NCBI RefSeq assembly: GCF_014287775.1
Contig: NZ_JACOOZ010000010.1
Coordinates: 1 to 64,000, forward strand
Reading direction: 5' to 3'
DNA length: 64,000 bases
Source: Eubacterium_G segne
Lineage (GTDB): Bacteria > Bacillota > Clostridia > Lachnospirales > Lachnospiraceae
Below the pieces are notes generated by a model. The model did no database searches and was not told where the DNA came from. It was given only the letters and a program-made list of their open reading frames with translations. Shown one piece after another: positions 26,396 to 35,893 of the stretch. The position numbers and the translations under genes are program-made. Each line of letters opens with the position of its first letter. The first letter of the stretch is position 1.

Positions 26396-27056
26396 ATGAA
26401 TAATTTTGTATACGACATACCTACTAAGGTGTATTTTGGAGAAAATCAGCTAGGTCATTTAGGTGAAGAATTAAGTAAGTACGGAAAAAAGGTACTGCTT
26501 GCATATGGTGGCGGTTCTGTAATTGACTGCACAAAATACATTGGAGCGGCAGCTTTTTATGACGGAGATGCATGGGATATATTAGAGCAGAAAACAGACG
26601 TTAAGTAGTATCTTCCTATTGTGGACATCCTCATGGGCAATAAACGGATTTGTAGATGGTGGCAAGCGTCAGGCGTGGAGTTGTCATCCAATGGAGCATG
26701 AACTCTCAGCAATATATGACATAACTCATGGTTTAGGTCTGGCAATACTTACACCACGTTGGATGAAATATTGTTTTGACGAAACTACAGTGTCAAAATA
26801 TGTGGATTTTGCGGTAAATGTATTTGGAGTTGACGAAAATCTCCCACCAATGGAAATTGCAAACAAAGGTATTGAAATGATGGAAAAATTCCTTTTTGAA
26901 ACATTAGGATTAAAGAGCAGTTTTATTGATATTGGAATTGATGAAAGTCATTTTGAAGTAATGGCTGAAAAGGCAGTAAGGCTGGGAGGACTGGCATATG
27001 CATTTAAACCTCTTGCAAAAGAAGATGTTGTAAATATTTTCAAAATGTGTTTATAA
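26396..27056 (+). pseudogene. Iron-containing alcohol dehydrogenase remnant (internal deletions)
   Basis: The N-terminal piece (to TAG at 26606) begins MNNFVYDIPTKVYFGENQL, typical of butanol dehydrogenases, but VLLAYGGGS runs straight into VIDCTKYIGAAAFYDG. The roughly 50 residues normally between two GGGS segments are gone, as if by recombination between them. A second lesion after TDVK removes the middle of the enzyme. The C-terminal piece resumes out of frame at FVDGGKRQAWSCHPMEHELSA and includes ITHGLGLAIL (Fe-binding His) to KEDVVNIFKMCL. Non-functional. Confidence 0.9.
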
Positions 27057-27108
27057 ATAAGATATTTGCCGGAAGTGGTAAACAGTAAAATTAAATAAGA
27101 ATAAAACA

Positions 27109-27145
27109 ATGTCGGTTATCATTTTGGTAGCCGGCATTTCTTTTT
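27109..27145 (+). terminator. Rho-independent terminator
   Basis: ATGTCGGTTATC pairs with GGTAGCCGGCAT (G-U tolerated) and is followed by a TTCTTTTT run. It ends the TAXI-gltS-ADH transcription unit. Confidence 0.75.
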
Positions 27146-27198
27146 ATCTTAATTTATGCTAACCTATTATCAAGTAATTAGCAAAGTCAGGATAAAAA

Positions 27199-28593
27199 AT
27201 GAGAGAAATAATTAATAATAAAAAAAGAGTTTATGCCGTTATTATATTGGCATTATTTAATTTTATATTTTTAGGAACAGAGTATCTGTTTGACAACATG
27301 ATGAAATATGTAACTGATTCTAAAGGTGTGGTAATTGCACAAAGTTACATATTAGGAGCCAGCGTATTGGGATTTATCATATTCCCTTTTATTAAAGGCT
27401 GTGTGAAGAGTAAGGTGCCATACATAGGAAGCATATTGGCAGTAGCAGGGTATATTGGCGGTGTATTGATAATAGTTATGCATTTTTCATATGTTTTAAT
27501 ATTAATTGCCGGGTGCCTTATTTTTGTGTTGTTAGGAATTATAGGCAGTTTAACCCATTACCTTGTGGCAATTAATCTGTTTAAAGATGGCAGTCTGGCA
27601 AAGACTATTGGTTTTTCATATGCCATAGGTTTGTACCTTCAGTTCATTAATAACAATCTTATAAACAATGACAGGGCAGAGGCTGTTGTATTGTCAGTAA
27701 TGATGATAATATGGCTGGCTGTTATTTTAAGTTATGCTTTAAAAAAGCCGGAAGATATTGTGTCAGCAACGGGGCAAAATCAGGATATACTCAAAAGACC
27801 AAAAGTTGCAGCTATAACCCTGATTTTTCAGGTGTTGTTCATGGCATGTATATTTTCTACCCTTGATAATGTGGTTACATTATTCCATTCCACAGGAAAG
27901 GTTGACATAGGACAGCTGCCAAGACTATTGCTGGCAGTAAGTGGAATTTTGGCAGGTATTTTATTTGATATGGGAAAAAGACGGTATATGAGTATTATTA
28001 TGTACTGTGTGACTCTGTTATCTACTATTTGCGTATTAGTTATAATGACAGGGGGCAGATTCATGGTAGGTCTTATAGTATTTTATCTGTCAGCAGGGTT
28101 TTTCGCAGTATTTTTTACTACGGCATTTATTGAACTGTCTTTCCATATGAAAAAAATGGAACTTTGGGCAGGTCTTGGACGTGGTGTAAACAATTTATGT
28201 GCTGCCATTATAGGAACATTATCCATCAATTTGTTTGAAACAAAAAGCGTTTTTGTTAATAGCATTGTAGCATTGGTTATGTTTGTGTTAATAAGTTTAT
28301 CAATATTCATATACTATATGCATAATGGCATAAGACAGGATATAGAGTCTATAGAGACTCAGGAGGAAGATTTAAAAGACAAATTTATAAAATTCTCAGA
28401 AACATTTTCCTTAACACCAAGGGAAAAAGAGGTGATGATGAAACTTCTTACGTCCGACAAAAGTGTACAGGATATAGCAGGAGAATTATATATTTCAAGA
28501 GCAGCATTGTACAGGCATATTGCCAACTTAAATGAGAAAACAGGTACCAAATCCAGAGTGGGTCTGATTCAGTTTTATTATGAGTGGAAATAA
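27199..28593 (+). CDS. Membrane-bound LuxR-family regulator with 12 transmembrane helices
   Basis: 464 residues. The first about 385 form about 12 hydrophobic helices with an MFS-like layout. After a short cytoplasmic linker the C-terminus is a LuxR HTH: FSLTPREKEVMMKLLTSDKS followed by VQDIAGELYISRAALYRHI and NEKTGTKSRVGLIQFY. Such proteins, common in gut actinobacteria and some Firmicutes, are thought to sense a ligand in the membrane and regulate a neighbouring gene. The likely targets are the flanking secreted-protein gene at 28749 or the TAXI-gltS unit. Ligand unknown. Confidence 0.85.
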   Translation: MREIINNKKRVYAVIILALFNFIFLGTEYLFDNMMKYVTDSKGVVIAQSYILGASVLGFIIFPFIKGCVKSKVPYIGSILAVAGYIGGVLIIVMHFSYVLILIAGCLIFVLLGIIGSLTHYLVAINLFKDGSLAKTIGFSYAIGLYLQFINNNLINNDRAEAVVLSVMMIIWLAVILSYALKKPEDIVSATGQNQDILKRPKVAAITLIFQVLFMACIFSTLDNVVTLFHSTGKVDIGQLPRLLLAVSGILAGILFDMGKRRYMSIIMYCVTLLSTICVLVIMTGGRFMVGLIVFYLSAGFFAVFFTTAFIELSFHMKKMELWAGLGRGVNNLCAAIIGTLSINLFETKSVFVNSIVALVMFVLISLSIFIYYMHNGIRQDIESIETQEEDLKDKFIKFSETFSLTPREKEVMMKLLTSDKSVQDIAGELYISRAALYRHIANLNEKTGTKSRVGLIQFYYEWK

Positions 28594-28748
28594 CAAAAAA
28601 ATGCCATAAAATAACGATTTGAGACATATGTAAACTTAAAAAAAAGTAAACTTTATGGGATATTATTCATACAAATACAGGTGGGAGTGCCGGATTTAAC
28701 CGGTCCTCGAAAACAAAAAATATTACATACGTGAAAGGAGTATTTGTT

Positions 28749-30242
28749 ATGAAAGAAAAAGTTATAAGTTTATTATTAAGTCTTGCATTGTTGATTACAA
28801 TGATGCCTCAGATGGTGTTAGGAGCCAATGGACCGGGTAAGGGAGAGTTGCCGTCATATTTAAGATTGATTTCGGAAAAGACCGACAAGTTTATATTTGC
28901 CAATTTTGCACAGGCTAAGGTGGAAAAGGTAAATGGTGTGACATATAATGAAAAAAACAACACTCTTACACTAAATAATGTAAAAATGAAAGAGTACAAC
29001 CTAGTTGCCAATATTATGGGTGATGATTTTAAAATTAACGTAAAAGGTGAAAATGAAGTAAGGTCAATCTTTATTTGGGGAGACGGATATGGTGGAAATC
29101 TTACTATTTCAGGAGATGGAAAACTTGTGGTAAATAAGCAGAAATTACAGGAAACAGCGATTAATATGCGTGCCGAGGGAACAAAGGGAATTCTTACAAT
29201 AGAGAGCACCGTGGACATGGAAATGTATTCACAAAAAGGATATCCTGTAATAGAAACAATTGGGGCTTCAAATGGTGATAAGACAAAAGCCATAGCTATA
29301 AAGGGAAAGACTTCAGAAAAGGTTAATGTTAAGCAGGATAAAGAAAAACATGTGATTCCGGAAAATGTTAAGGCATATGATGTTTCAGAAGGAGCATGGC
29401 TTGATAAGTTTAAAAAAGACGGAAAATATTATGGTGGCAATGCAAAGTATGATGATAACATGGAAAAAACAGGCTATTATTCCATGTATGAAATATTGGA
29501 AAATAAAGAAATTGAGGCAGGGAAAACTTATTTAATTGCAAAGCCTATAAAAGGTCAGGAGAATATTAAGCCTGAAACTAAAGGATATGAAACGGTATTA
29601 GACAGTGATGGGGAGATAGATCAGTTTAAGGGAGTGGTACTTATGGACCTGTTTAGTGAGGTTTACCTGCAAATGTATCACAGCACTTCTGATAATAAAG
29701 ACTATGGTGTATATACCGTACATTACATTGACGATGACCATCCTGATGGAGTCATAAAATATACCGTATTTAAAATAGTAGATGACAGTATATTAGGCAA
29801 GGCTGCCATTTTAGTACCGGGCAAGAAAGAAATATTAGAATTGCCAAAGGATTTACAGCAAAAGATTAAGGGAGAATATTATTCATATTTCTACACTGTT
29901 AATTTGGAAAAACTGGTTCTTACAAAAGGAACAGCACCAAAGCCGGCTGTAAAGAAAATCGGTCAGGCAAAAATCAGCAGTGCGAAAAATTCAAAGAAAA
30001 AGACAGTAACTCTTAGCTGGAAGAAAGCAAGCAATGCAAAGAAATATCAGATTCAGTATTCTTTAAATAAAAAGTTTTCTAAGGCAAAGAAGTATAAAAC
30101 AAAGACAATAACATCCTCTAAATTAAAAGTGACTGTAAAAAAACTTACTAGGAAAAAGACATATTATTTCAGGGTAAGGGGAATAAATGGCAAGAATGCT
30201 GGCAAATGGTCGGCAGTTAAAAAAGTTAAGATAACCAAATAA
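28749..30242 (+). CDS. Secreted protein with C-terminal fibronectin type III domain
   Basis: 497 residues from ATG 28749 (AAAGGAG 8 bp upstream). Signal peptide KVISLLLSLALLITMM ... VLGANG. Residues about 40-210 contain repeated beta strands (NTLTLNNVKM, FKINVKGENEV, GNLTISGDGKLVV) like a beta-helix or carbohydrate-binding fold. A middle domain of unknown type follows. The last about 90 residues are a Lys-rich FN3 domain (KTVTLSWKKASNAKKYQIQY ... TYYFRVRGINGKNAG) typical of Lachnospiraceae surface proteins. Upstream, GTAAACTT is directly repeated (about 28631 and 28647), a possible operator for the adjacent LuxR-type regulator. Confidence 0.75.
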   Translation: MKEKVISLLLSLALLITMMPQMVLGANGPGKGELPSYLRLISEKTDKFIFANFAQAKVEKVNGVTYNEKNNTLTLNNVKMKEYNLVANIMGDDFKINVKGENEVRSIFIWGDGYGGNLTISGDGKLVVNKQKLQETAINMRAEGTKGILTIESTVDMEMYSQKGYPVIETIGASNGDKTKAIAIKGKTSEKVNVKQDKEKHVIPENVKAYDVSEGAWLDKFKKDGKYYGGNAKYDDNMEKTGYYSMYEILENKEIEAGKTYLIAKPIKGQENIKPETKGYETVLDSDGEIDQFKGVVLMDLFSEVYLQMYHSTSDNKDYGVYTVHYIDDDHPDGVIKYTVFKIVDDSILGKAAILVPGKKEILELPKDLQQKIKGEYYSYFYTVNLEKLVLTKGTAPKPAVKKIGQAKISSAKNSKKKTVTLSWKKASNAKKYQIQYSLNKKFSKAKKYKTKTITSSKLKVTVKKLTRKKTYYFRVRGINGKNAGKWSAVKKVKITK

Positions 30243-30248
30243 ATGCAA

Positions 30249-30289
30249 AAACCCGGAAGAAAAGACATTATTCTTGTTCTTCCGGGTTT
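30249..30289 (+). terminator. Strong Rho-independent terminator
   Basis: AAACCCGGAAGAA and TTCTTCCGGGTTT form a perfect 13-bp stem immediately after the FN3 protein stop; short T-rich tail. Confidence 0.85.
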
Positions 30290-30462
30290 AATTATGTTGA
30301 CATTTTTGTTATACTTAAAACACTGTAAACATAATTTATGTTAGTGAATCAGCAATAGGATGTGTATTAATAGGTGCCGGTACGTTATTAATGGTGCTTT
30401 AATTCGCAAAGATTATTATAGACTGAAAAATGGTATTAAATTACAGGAGAGATAAGGCTAAA

Positions 30463-31704
30463 ATGAGAAAGTTAGTAAAAACAATAGCGCTTGTAGCTGC
30501 AATAACAGCTATTTATGGAGGAGTTCAAAATACATATACTGCATATGCAAATGAAACAGAAAGAGGAACAGCAGAGGAAACTACAGCAGTTATTCCGGAA
30601 GAGACTACCAAAAATCCGGAAAATAATTCTAAGATACCAAAGGAAAGTATTATTTCTAAAATATCTCCATCTAAATCTAAAACAGTGGTTTTAGACCCGG
30701 GACATTGTAGTGTACATACAGGAGCAAAGGCAAACGGATTAAGGGAAGAAAAAGTAGTTCTTGACATAGCAAATGCCTGCAGGGATGAATTAAATAAATA
30801 TGAAAATATAAATGTATATATGACAAGGAATACAGGAAGATGCTGCAGTGCCCTTAAGTTAGGGGATTGTCTTGTGGCAAGAAATAATTATGCATTGCGT
30901 TTAGATGCTGACTTTCTAGTTAGTATGCATATTAATGCAGATGATAATCCTCACAGAAACGGAGCCATGATTCTTCCGGCATATAGGTCTGGATACAATG
31001 ATAATGTGCGAATTGAAACTCAGGCATTAGGCAGACAGGTTTTGGCTAATTTAAAGGATTTGGGCATAAAGAATCTGGGACTTTTACTGAGAAAGGCAGA
31101 TGACATGTATTACGGTAACGGTGCCAGGGCAGACTATTATTCCATAGTAAGAAACGGAGTAAAAACTAAAATCCCAAGCATAATTATTGAACATGGATTT
31201 GTTACCAGCAAATCAGACTGTGAAAAGTTTTTTAGCACCAAGGCAAAAAGAGAAATGTTAGGTGTGGCAGATGCCAATGCCATTGTATCATATTATGGTT
31301 TAAACCCTATTCAAAACAAGGGAAAGTTTGTAAAGGAAAATGGTGCCACATATTATGTTACGGAAGATGGTAGGAAAGTAAAAGGCTGGGTAAAGCATAA
31401 CAGTAAATGGTATTATTTTAGCAAGAACAACGGAAAAATGAGAAAAGGTTTTATTTCAGTGGGCAAAAAGAAATATTATCTGTCAGGAAGTAACGGTGCT
31501 TTAAGAACTGGTTGGATTAAGGTAAAGGGATACAGATATTTGACAAAGGGAGATGGTTCCGTAATAAGAAATCAGGCTTACAGTGACAGTGTAAAAACAT
31601 ACCTTTTTAGCAAAACAGGAAAGAAGTACACAAAGGGAAGACATAGAATTAAAGGAAAAATGTATTATATAAATAAGAGAACAGGTACGGTTATTAACAG
31701 ATAA
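30463..31704 (+). CDS. N-acetylmuramoyl-L-alanine amidase with cell-wall-binding repeats
   Basis: 413 residues from ATG 30463. Signal peptide (KTIALVAAITAIYGGVQ ... YANE), then a Thr/Pro/Glu-rich linker. The Amidase_3 domain (about 70-275) has Zn ligands and catalytic Glu visible: VVLDPGHCSVHTGAK, LREEKVVLDIA, LVSMHINAD and IIIEHGFVTS. It cleaves the amide bond between MurNAc and the stem peptide. C-terminal glucan/choline-binding-type repeats (GWVKHNSKWYYFSKNNGKM; GWIKVKGYRYL) anchor it to the wall. Begins after the 30249 terminator; likely own promoter. Confidence 0.92.
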   Translation: MRKLVKTIALVAAITAIYGGVQNTYTAYANETERGTAEETTAVIPEETTKNPENNSKIPKESIISKISPSKSKTVVLDPGHCSVHTGAKANGLREEKVVLDIANACRDELNKYENINVYMTRNTGRCCSALKLGDCLVARNNYALRLDADFLVSMHINADDNPHRNGAMILPAYRSGYNDNVRIETQALGRQVLANLKDLGIKNLGLLLRKADDMYYGNGARADYYSIVRNGVKTKIPSIIIEHGFVTSKSDCEKFFSTKAKREMLGVADANAIVSYYGLNPIQNKGKFVKENGATYYVTEDGRKVKGWVKHNSKWYYFSKNNGKMRKGFISVGKKKYYLSGSNGALRTGWIKVKGYRYLTKGDGSVIRNQAYSDSVKTYLFSKTGKKYTKGRHRIKGKMYYINKRTGTVINR

Positions 31705-31743
31705 ATTGCATTCGCCTGTCTTATAAATGTTAAGGAGAGATTA

Positions 31744-33441
31744 ATGAAAAAACATAATATATCTCAGGTAAAAGATGAAGCAAAATGGATGCTGAAATAC
31801 GCGAAACACTATTGGGGAGCAATTTTACTTTATTGTGTGTTAGGTGTTTTGGCAACTGTTATGGGATTAGCAGGAAGTGTAATGAGTAAATACCTGATTG
31901 ACATTGTAACAGGGTACGATACAAAGGCAATAGGATGGGTTGTTTCCCTGATGATTGCCATGGGTATGGGAAATATCGTGTTAAATGCCATAACCAGCAG
32001 GGCAACGGTTTTAATCAGTACCAAAGTATATAATGAAATTCAGGCAGAAATTTACGACAGGGTAATGGAAGCTGATTGGGAATCGCTGTATGAATATAGA
32101 AGCGGTGACTTAATAAACAGGCTTACAGGAGATGTGAAAACTGTTTCAGACAGTGTTATCAGCTGGTTTCCCAGTCTTATTACCAAGGGAGCACAGTTTT
32201 TAGGAGCGTTGGTTATTATTTTATATTATGACCCTACTATGGCAGTTATTGCATTACTTAGCGCACCGGTTTCAGTGCTAATGTCCAGGGTGATTTTGTC
32301 AAAAATGAGAAAATACAGTCAGGAACTTAGAAAAGCAAGCAGTGAAGTCATTACATATCAGGAAGATTCTTTTCAGAATATACAGACAATTAAATGTTTT
32401 GGAATAGTGGATTTTTTTGAAAAAGGGATGAGAAATGTACAGCAAAAATATAAGGATTTAATGATGGATTACAACAAAATGTCCATAACCGCCACAAGTC
32501 TCTTATCTTTTACGGGAATGTTGGTATCTTACGGATGTTTAGGCTGGGGAGTATACAGATTGTGGAAGGGTGCCATTATATTTGGAACTCTTACATTGTT
32601 TATACAGCTGGCAAACAGTTTGTCCTCCTCGTTTTCTTCTTTAATATCATTAGTTCCTCAGGCGGTATCAGCTACCACCAGTGCAGGAAGAATTATGTCA
32701 GTATCTGAAATTAAGCCGGAGCCGGTGATTGAGGAAGAAACTGCACAAAAAATAAAGGAAAACAGTTCTAAGGGATTGGAAATCAGAATAGAAAATATTG
32801 ATTTTACGTATAAGGGTGGTGAAAAGGTTTTATCTAATGTAAACCTTTTGGCAAAGTCAGGAAATATTGTGGCAATAGTAGGTCCTTCAGGAGAGGGAAA
32901 AACAACTATAATGCGAATAATTTTAGGACTTATAAATCCACAATCCGGAAAAAGTGTTATGAGGGATAATTTAGGAAATGAATGTGCTCTCTCCGCTGCT
33001 ACAAGGGAAATGTTTTCGTATGTACCTCAGGGCAATACAATTTTTGCCGATACCATTGCCAAGAATATGAGAATGGTTAAAAATGATGCAACAGACAAAG
33101 AAATAATAGTAGCTCTTAAAACTGCCTGCGCCTATGATTTCGTAAAAAAACTGCCGGAGGGCATAAATACCATAATCGGTGAAAACGGGCAGGGACTTTC
33201 AGAAGGTCAGGCACAGCGAATTTCAATAGCCCGTGCAGTTCTCAGAGATGCACCGGTAATACTGTTAGATGAAGCTACTTCTGCATTGGATGTGGATACC
33301 GAGGAAAAGGTTCTTAAAAATATAATAAAAAAGGACAGCAAGAAAATATGTATTGTAACAACCCACAGACCAAGTGTTTTGGATATTTGTGAGAGGGTTT
33401 ACAGGATAAATAAGACAAATTTTGAGGAAATTAAAAAATAA
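31744..33441 (+). CDS. ABC transporter, fused permease and ATPase
   Basis: 565 residues, a half-transporter expected to homodimerise. Six membrane helices (about 20-320, ABC_membrane fold), then the nucleotide-binding domain with Walker A GPSGEGKTT, Q-loop YVPQGNTIF, signature LSEGQAQRISIARA, Walker B VILLDEATSALD and H-loop TTHRPS. No peptidase domain. Signature and fold are of the lipid/peptide exporter type. 39 bp after the amidase gene with AAGGAGAG, and followed by glycosyltransferase and nucleotidyltransferase genes, so export of a modified peptide or glycolipid is conceivable (inference). Confidence 0.9.
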   Translation: MKKHNISQVKDEAKWMLKYAKHYWGAILLYCVLGVLATVMGLAGSVMSKYLIDIVTGYDTKAIGWVVSLMIAMGMGNIVLNAITSRATVLISTKVYNEIQAEIYDRVMEADWESLYEYRSGDLINRLTGDVKTVSDSVISWFPSLITKGAQFLGALVIILYYDPTMAVIALLSAPVSVLMSRVILSKMRKYSQELRKASSEVITYQEDSFQNIQTIKCFGIVDFFEKGMRNVQQKYKDLMMDYNKMSITATSLLSFTGMLVSYGCLGWGVYRLWKGAIIFGTLTLFIQLANSLSSSFSSLISLVPQAVSATTSAGRIMSVSEIKPEPVIEEETAQKIKENSSKGLEIRIENIDFTYKGGEKVLSNVNLLAKSGNIVAIVGPSGEGKTTIMRIILGLINPQSGKSVMRDNLGNECALSAATREMFSYVPQGNTIFADTIAKNMRMVKNDATDKEIIVALKTACAYDFVKKLPEGINTIIGENGQGLSEGQAQRISIARAVLRDAPVILLDEATSALDVDTEEKVLKNIIKKDSKKICIVTTHRPSVLDICERVYRINKTNFEEIKK

Positions 33442-33607
33442 AAATGTTGCATAAAGACAAATTATATCATAAAACTTTACTTTTTTTTTTCACCGGTGGT
33501 AATATCAGATAAATAAGAAAGTTTGACGTTAAACTTATACTGGATTAAACCACGTGAAAAGTTAATTAAAAAGTAGATTCAGTATCATTAGCAGACTGGA
33601 GAAAACA

Positions 33608-34579
33608 ATGGAGAGTATTACGGTTTTTACACCTACATATAATCGTGGAAATATAATTAAAAGATTATATTGCTCATTAAAAAAACAGACGTGCAAAGAT
33701 TTTGTGTGGCTTGTTGTTGATGATGGCTCCACTGATAGCACTGAGAAACTTATAAAAAAGTGGCAGCTGGAAAATGAAATAAAGATAGAATATTTGAAGC
33801 AGGACAACTTAGGAAAGTCTATGGCTCATAACAAGGCTGTGGAAATGACAACAACAGAAATATTTATGTGTCTTGATTCAAATGATGTTATTACCCCAAA
33901 TGCCATTGAAATGGTACTTAAATGTTGGGAAAAAGTTAAACTGAATGAAAACATTGTAGGTATTATGTCACAGAAAAAAGTTCAGTTCAAAGATATAAAA
34001 AGGGAAATGAAGGTTAAACAACTGCCGGGGTATATCAAAATAAAACATGATAAAAAGCCTGGAGAAAAAGCTTTTAATGACAGGTATTACATTGAGAAAG
34101 AAAAAGCAAGTGATGGCTACGTTGAGACTACTTTAGGGGAGGCATACAGGAAGTTTGGCTTAAAAGGGGAGGCTATGCTGGTATTTAGAACAACAGAAGT
34201 TAAGAAGTATCAGTTTCCTAAAATTCAAAAGGAAAAATTTGTACCCGAGGCATACTTATATAATTTAATAGACAGGGACGGAAAACTTGTGGTATTAAAC
34301 AGAACGTTGTGTGTACACAGATATCAGATGGATGGGTATACATTTAATATGTCAAAACTTATTAAAGATAATCCAAAGGGTTATCTGTTATATGTTAATC
34401 AGAAAATAAATAGTGATGATACATTTAGGTCGTTATTTTTTGATTATATAAGATATATTTCAGTAGCAGGAATTGCAGGGGAGAAGGATGTAATAAAGAA
34501 AGCACACAACAAGATTGTTGCGTTAATGGCATACCCCTTTGGTGTGATATTTTATTTGTTAAGGTATAAGAGAGTTTAA
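33608..34579 (+). CDS. Family 2 glycosyltransferase
   Basis: 323 residues. GT-A fold: ITVFTPTYNRGNIIKRLYCSL at the start, WLVVDDGSTDSTEKL (nucleotide-sugar Asp) and EIFMCLDSNDVITPNAIE, where the usual D-x-D reads DSND. Transfers a sugar from an NDP-sugar; acceptor unknown. One C-terminal hydrophobic segment (VALMAYPFGVIFYLL) may associate it with the membrane. 12 bp upstream of the nucleotidyltransferase-like gene, so likely one operon. Confidence 0.88.
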   Translation: MESITVFTPTYNRGNIIKRLYCSLKKQTCKDFVWLVVDDGSTDSTEKLIKKWQLENEIKIEYLKQDNLGKSMAHNKAVEMTTTEIFMCLDSNDVITPNAIEMVLKCWEKVKLNENIVGIMSQKKVQFKDIKREMKVKQLPGYIKIKHDKKPGEKAFNDRYYIEKEKASDGYVETTLGEAYRKFGLKGEAMLVFRTTEVKKYQFPKIQKEKFVPEAYLYNLIDRDGKLVVLNRTLCVHRYQMDGYTFNMSKLIKDNPKGYLLYVNQKINSDDTFRSLFFDYIRYISVAGIAGEKDVIKKAHNKIVALMAYPFGVIFYLLRYKRV

Positions 34580-34591
34580 AAGAGGTGTCAC

Positions 34592-35854
34592 ATGATAAGT
34601 CCTGATAGTAAAATCTTTATGGATGCCGTTAAAGGAGCCCTTGGGACAGATGGTGAAAACATAGAGATAAATATTAATAAAAAAGAGCAGCTTATTGAAG
34701 TATTAAATATGGCAAGGGAACAGAGTATGCTTCCTATTGTGTGCGATTTTATTGCCGGTACCAACAGCTACGAAAGATTTCAAAAAGAGATTGCACCTTA
34801 TAAAAGACAAACCATTTTGCTTATGATATCCCAGACTCAGAGGACAAGCTTTTTCTTTGAAATTTATAAAAAGTTATTACAAAATGAAATTAAACCGGTG
34901 GTGGTTAAGGGAATTGTTCTTAGAAATCTTTATCCTAAGCCGGATTGTAGATATTCAAATGATGAAGATTTGCTTATTGATAAAGAAGATTTTATGAAAT
35001 GCCATGAAATCTTAAAAAAAGAAGGCTTTATATGTGAAAATGACGTGGAGAATATGGACAAAAAGAAGATTCCATATGAAGTAGCTTATTATAATTCGAT
35101 TACGAAAGTAAGAATAGAGATACATACTGGCTTGTTGCCATCTGACAATAACGCTTTTAAAGGTCTTAATAACAGATTTAAAAAAGCAGTGGATAAGGCG
35201 GAGAAGAGAGAGACGGGAACAGGATGGGTATGGACTCTTAATGAAACAGATCATTTTCTGTTTTTACTAAGTCATAGTTACAAACATTTTATATATTGTG
35301 GTTTTGGAGTACGTCAGCTGTGCGATTTGCTGATATTTGTCCAAAAATATAATTCCTTAATTAATTGGGATTATGTGGAAACTGTGGCACAGGAAAACAG
35401 ATTATATAGATTCCTTATCAATTTATTTGATATAGGTGACAGATATTTAGGCTTTAACAGCAGCGAGATTCCTTTAAAAGACAGACAGTTAATTGTGGCA
35501 GACAGTGAAAATCTTTTAGTGGATATGCTTGATTCAGGAACTTTTGGTAAAAGCAGTATGGGAAGGATACATAGCTCAAAAATCACCATAAGTGCTGCAA
35601 ATAAAGGATTTTCAGAGAAAAATAAAAAAGTACGGCTTTCCATAAAAAGCTCTTTATTTCCGTCTAAGTCATATATGAAGCAGAAATATCAGTATTTGCA
35701 AAAGAGAAGTTATTTATTGCCGGTTGCGTATTGTCACAGAATAATAAGGTATTTGAAACAGAGAAGAACACAAAGCAGATATTCTAAAGAAATAGACAGT
35801 ATAGCAATGGGAAAGAAAAGAATGGAACTTATGCGTCAGTATGGAGTTTTATGA
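34592..35854 (+). CDS. Nucleotidyltransferase family protein (PF14907-like)
   Basis: 420 residues. The key segment PVVVKGIVLRNLYP then RYSNDEDLLIDKEDF matches the family pattern (K-G-x2-L, then [ST]-[DN]-x-D-[IL]-[LD]-[LI]), with two of the metal-binding acidic residues as D-x-D-L; the first position is Asn. Members often sit in ribosomally made peptide or glycan clusters beside ABC exporters, as here. GAGGTG ribosome-binding site. Actual substrate unknown. No precursor-peptide gene was found in the 166-bp gap before the glycosyltransferase. Confidence 0.75.
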   Translation: MISPDSKIFMDAVKGALGTDGENIEININKKEQLIEVLNMAREQSMLPIVCDFIAGTNSYERFQKEIAPYKRQTILLMISQTQRTSFFFEIYKKLLQNEIKPVVVKGIVLRNLYPKPDCRYSNDEDLLIDKEDFMKCHEILKKEGFICENDVENMDKKKIPYEVAYYNSITKVRIEIHTGLLPSDNNAFKGLNNRFKKAVDKAEKRETGTGWVWTLNETDHFLFLLSHSYKHFIYCGFGVRQLCDLLIFVQKYNSLINWDYVETVAQENRLYRFLINLFDIGDRYLGFNSSEIPLKDRQLIVADSENLLVDMLDSGTFGKSSMGRIHSSKITISAANKGFSEKNKKVRLSIKSSLFPSKSYMKQKYQYLQKRSYLLPVAYCHRIIRYLKQRRTQSRYSKEIDSIAMGKKRMELMRQYGVL

Positions 35855-35893
35855 GAAAATAAGTTATTTAAATTTATTAGGAGGAAAGGGATA

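Noticed and set aside
28672..28748. Possible riboswitch in GGTGGGAGTGCCGG...CCGGTCC leader
   Set aside because: Too short and without a recognisable aptamer core; only a short CCGG palindrome.
33442..33607. Short ORF with T10 tract before the glycosyltransferase as a precursor peptide
   Set aside because: About 20 codons, no ribosome-binding site, no leader/core pattern.
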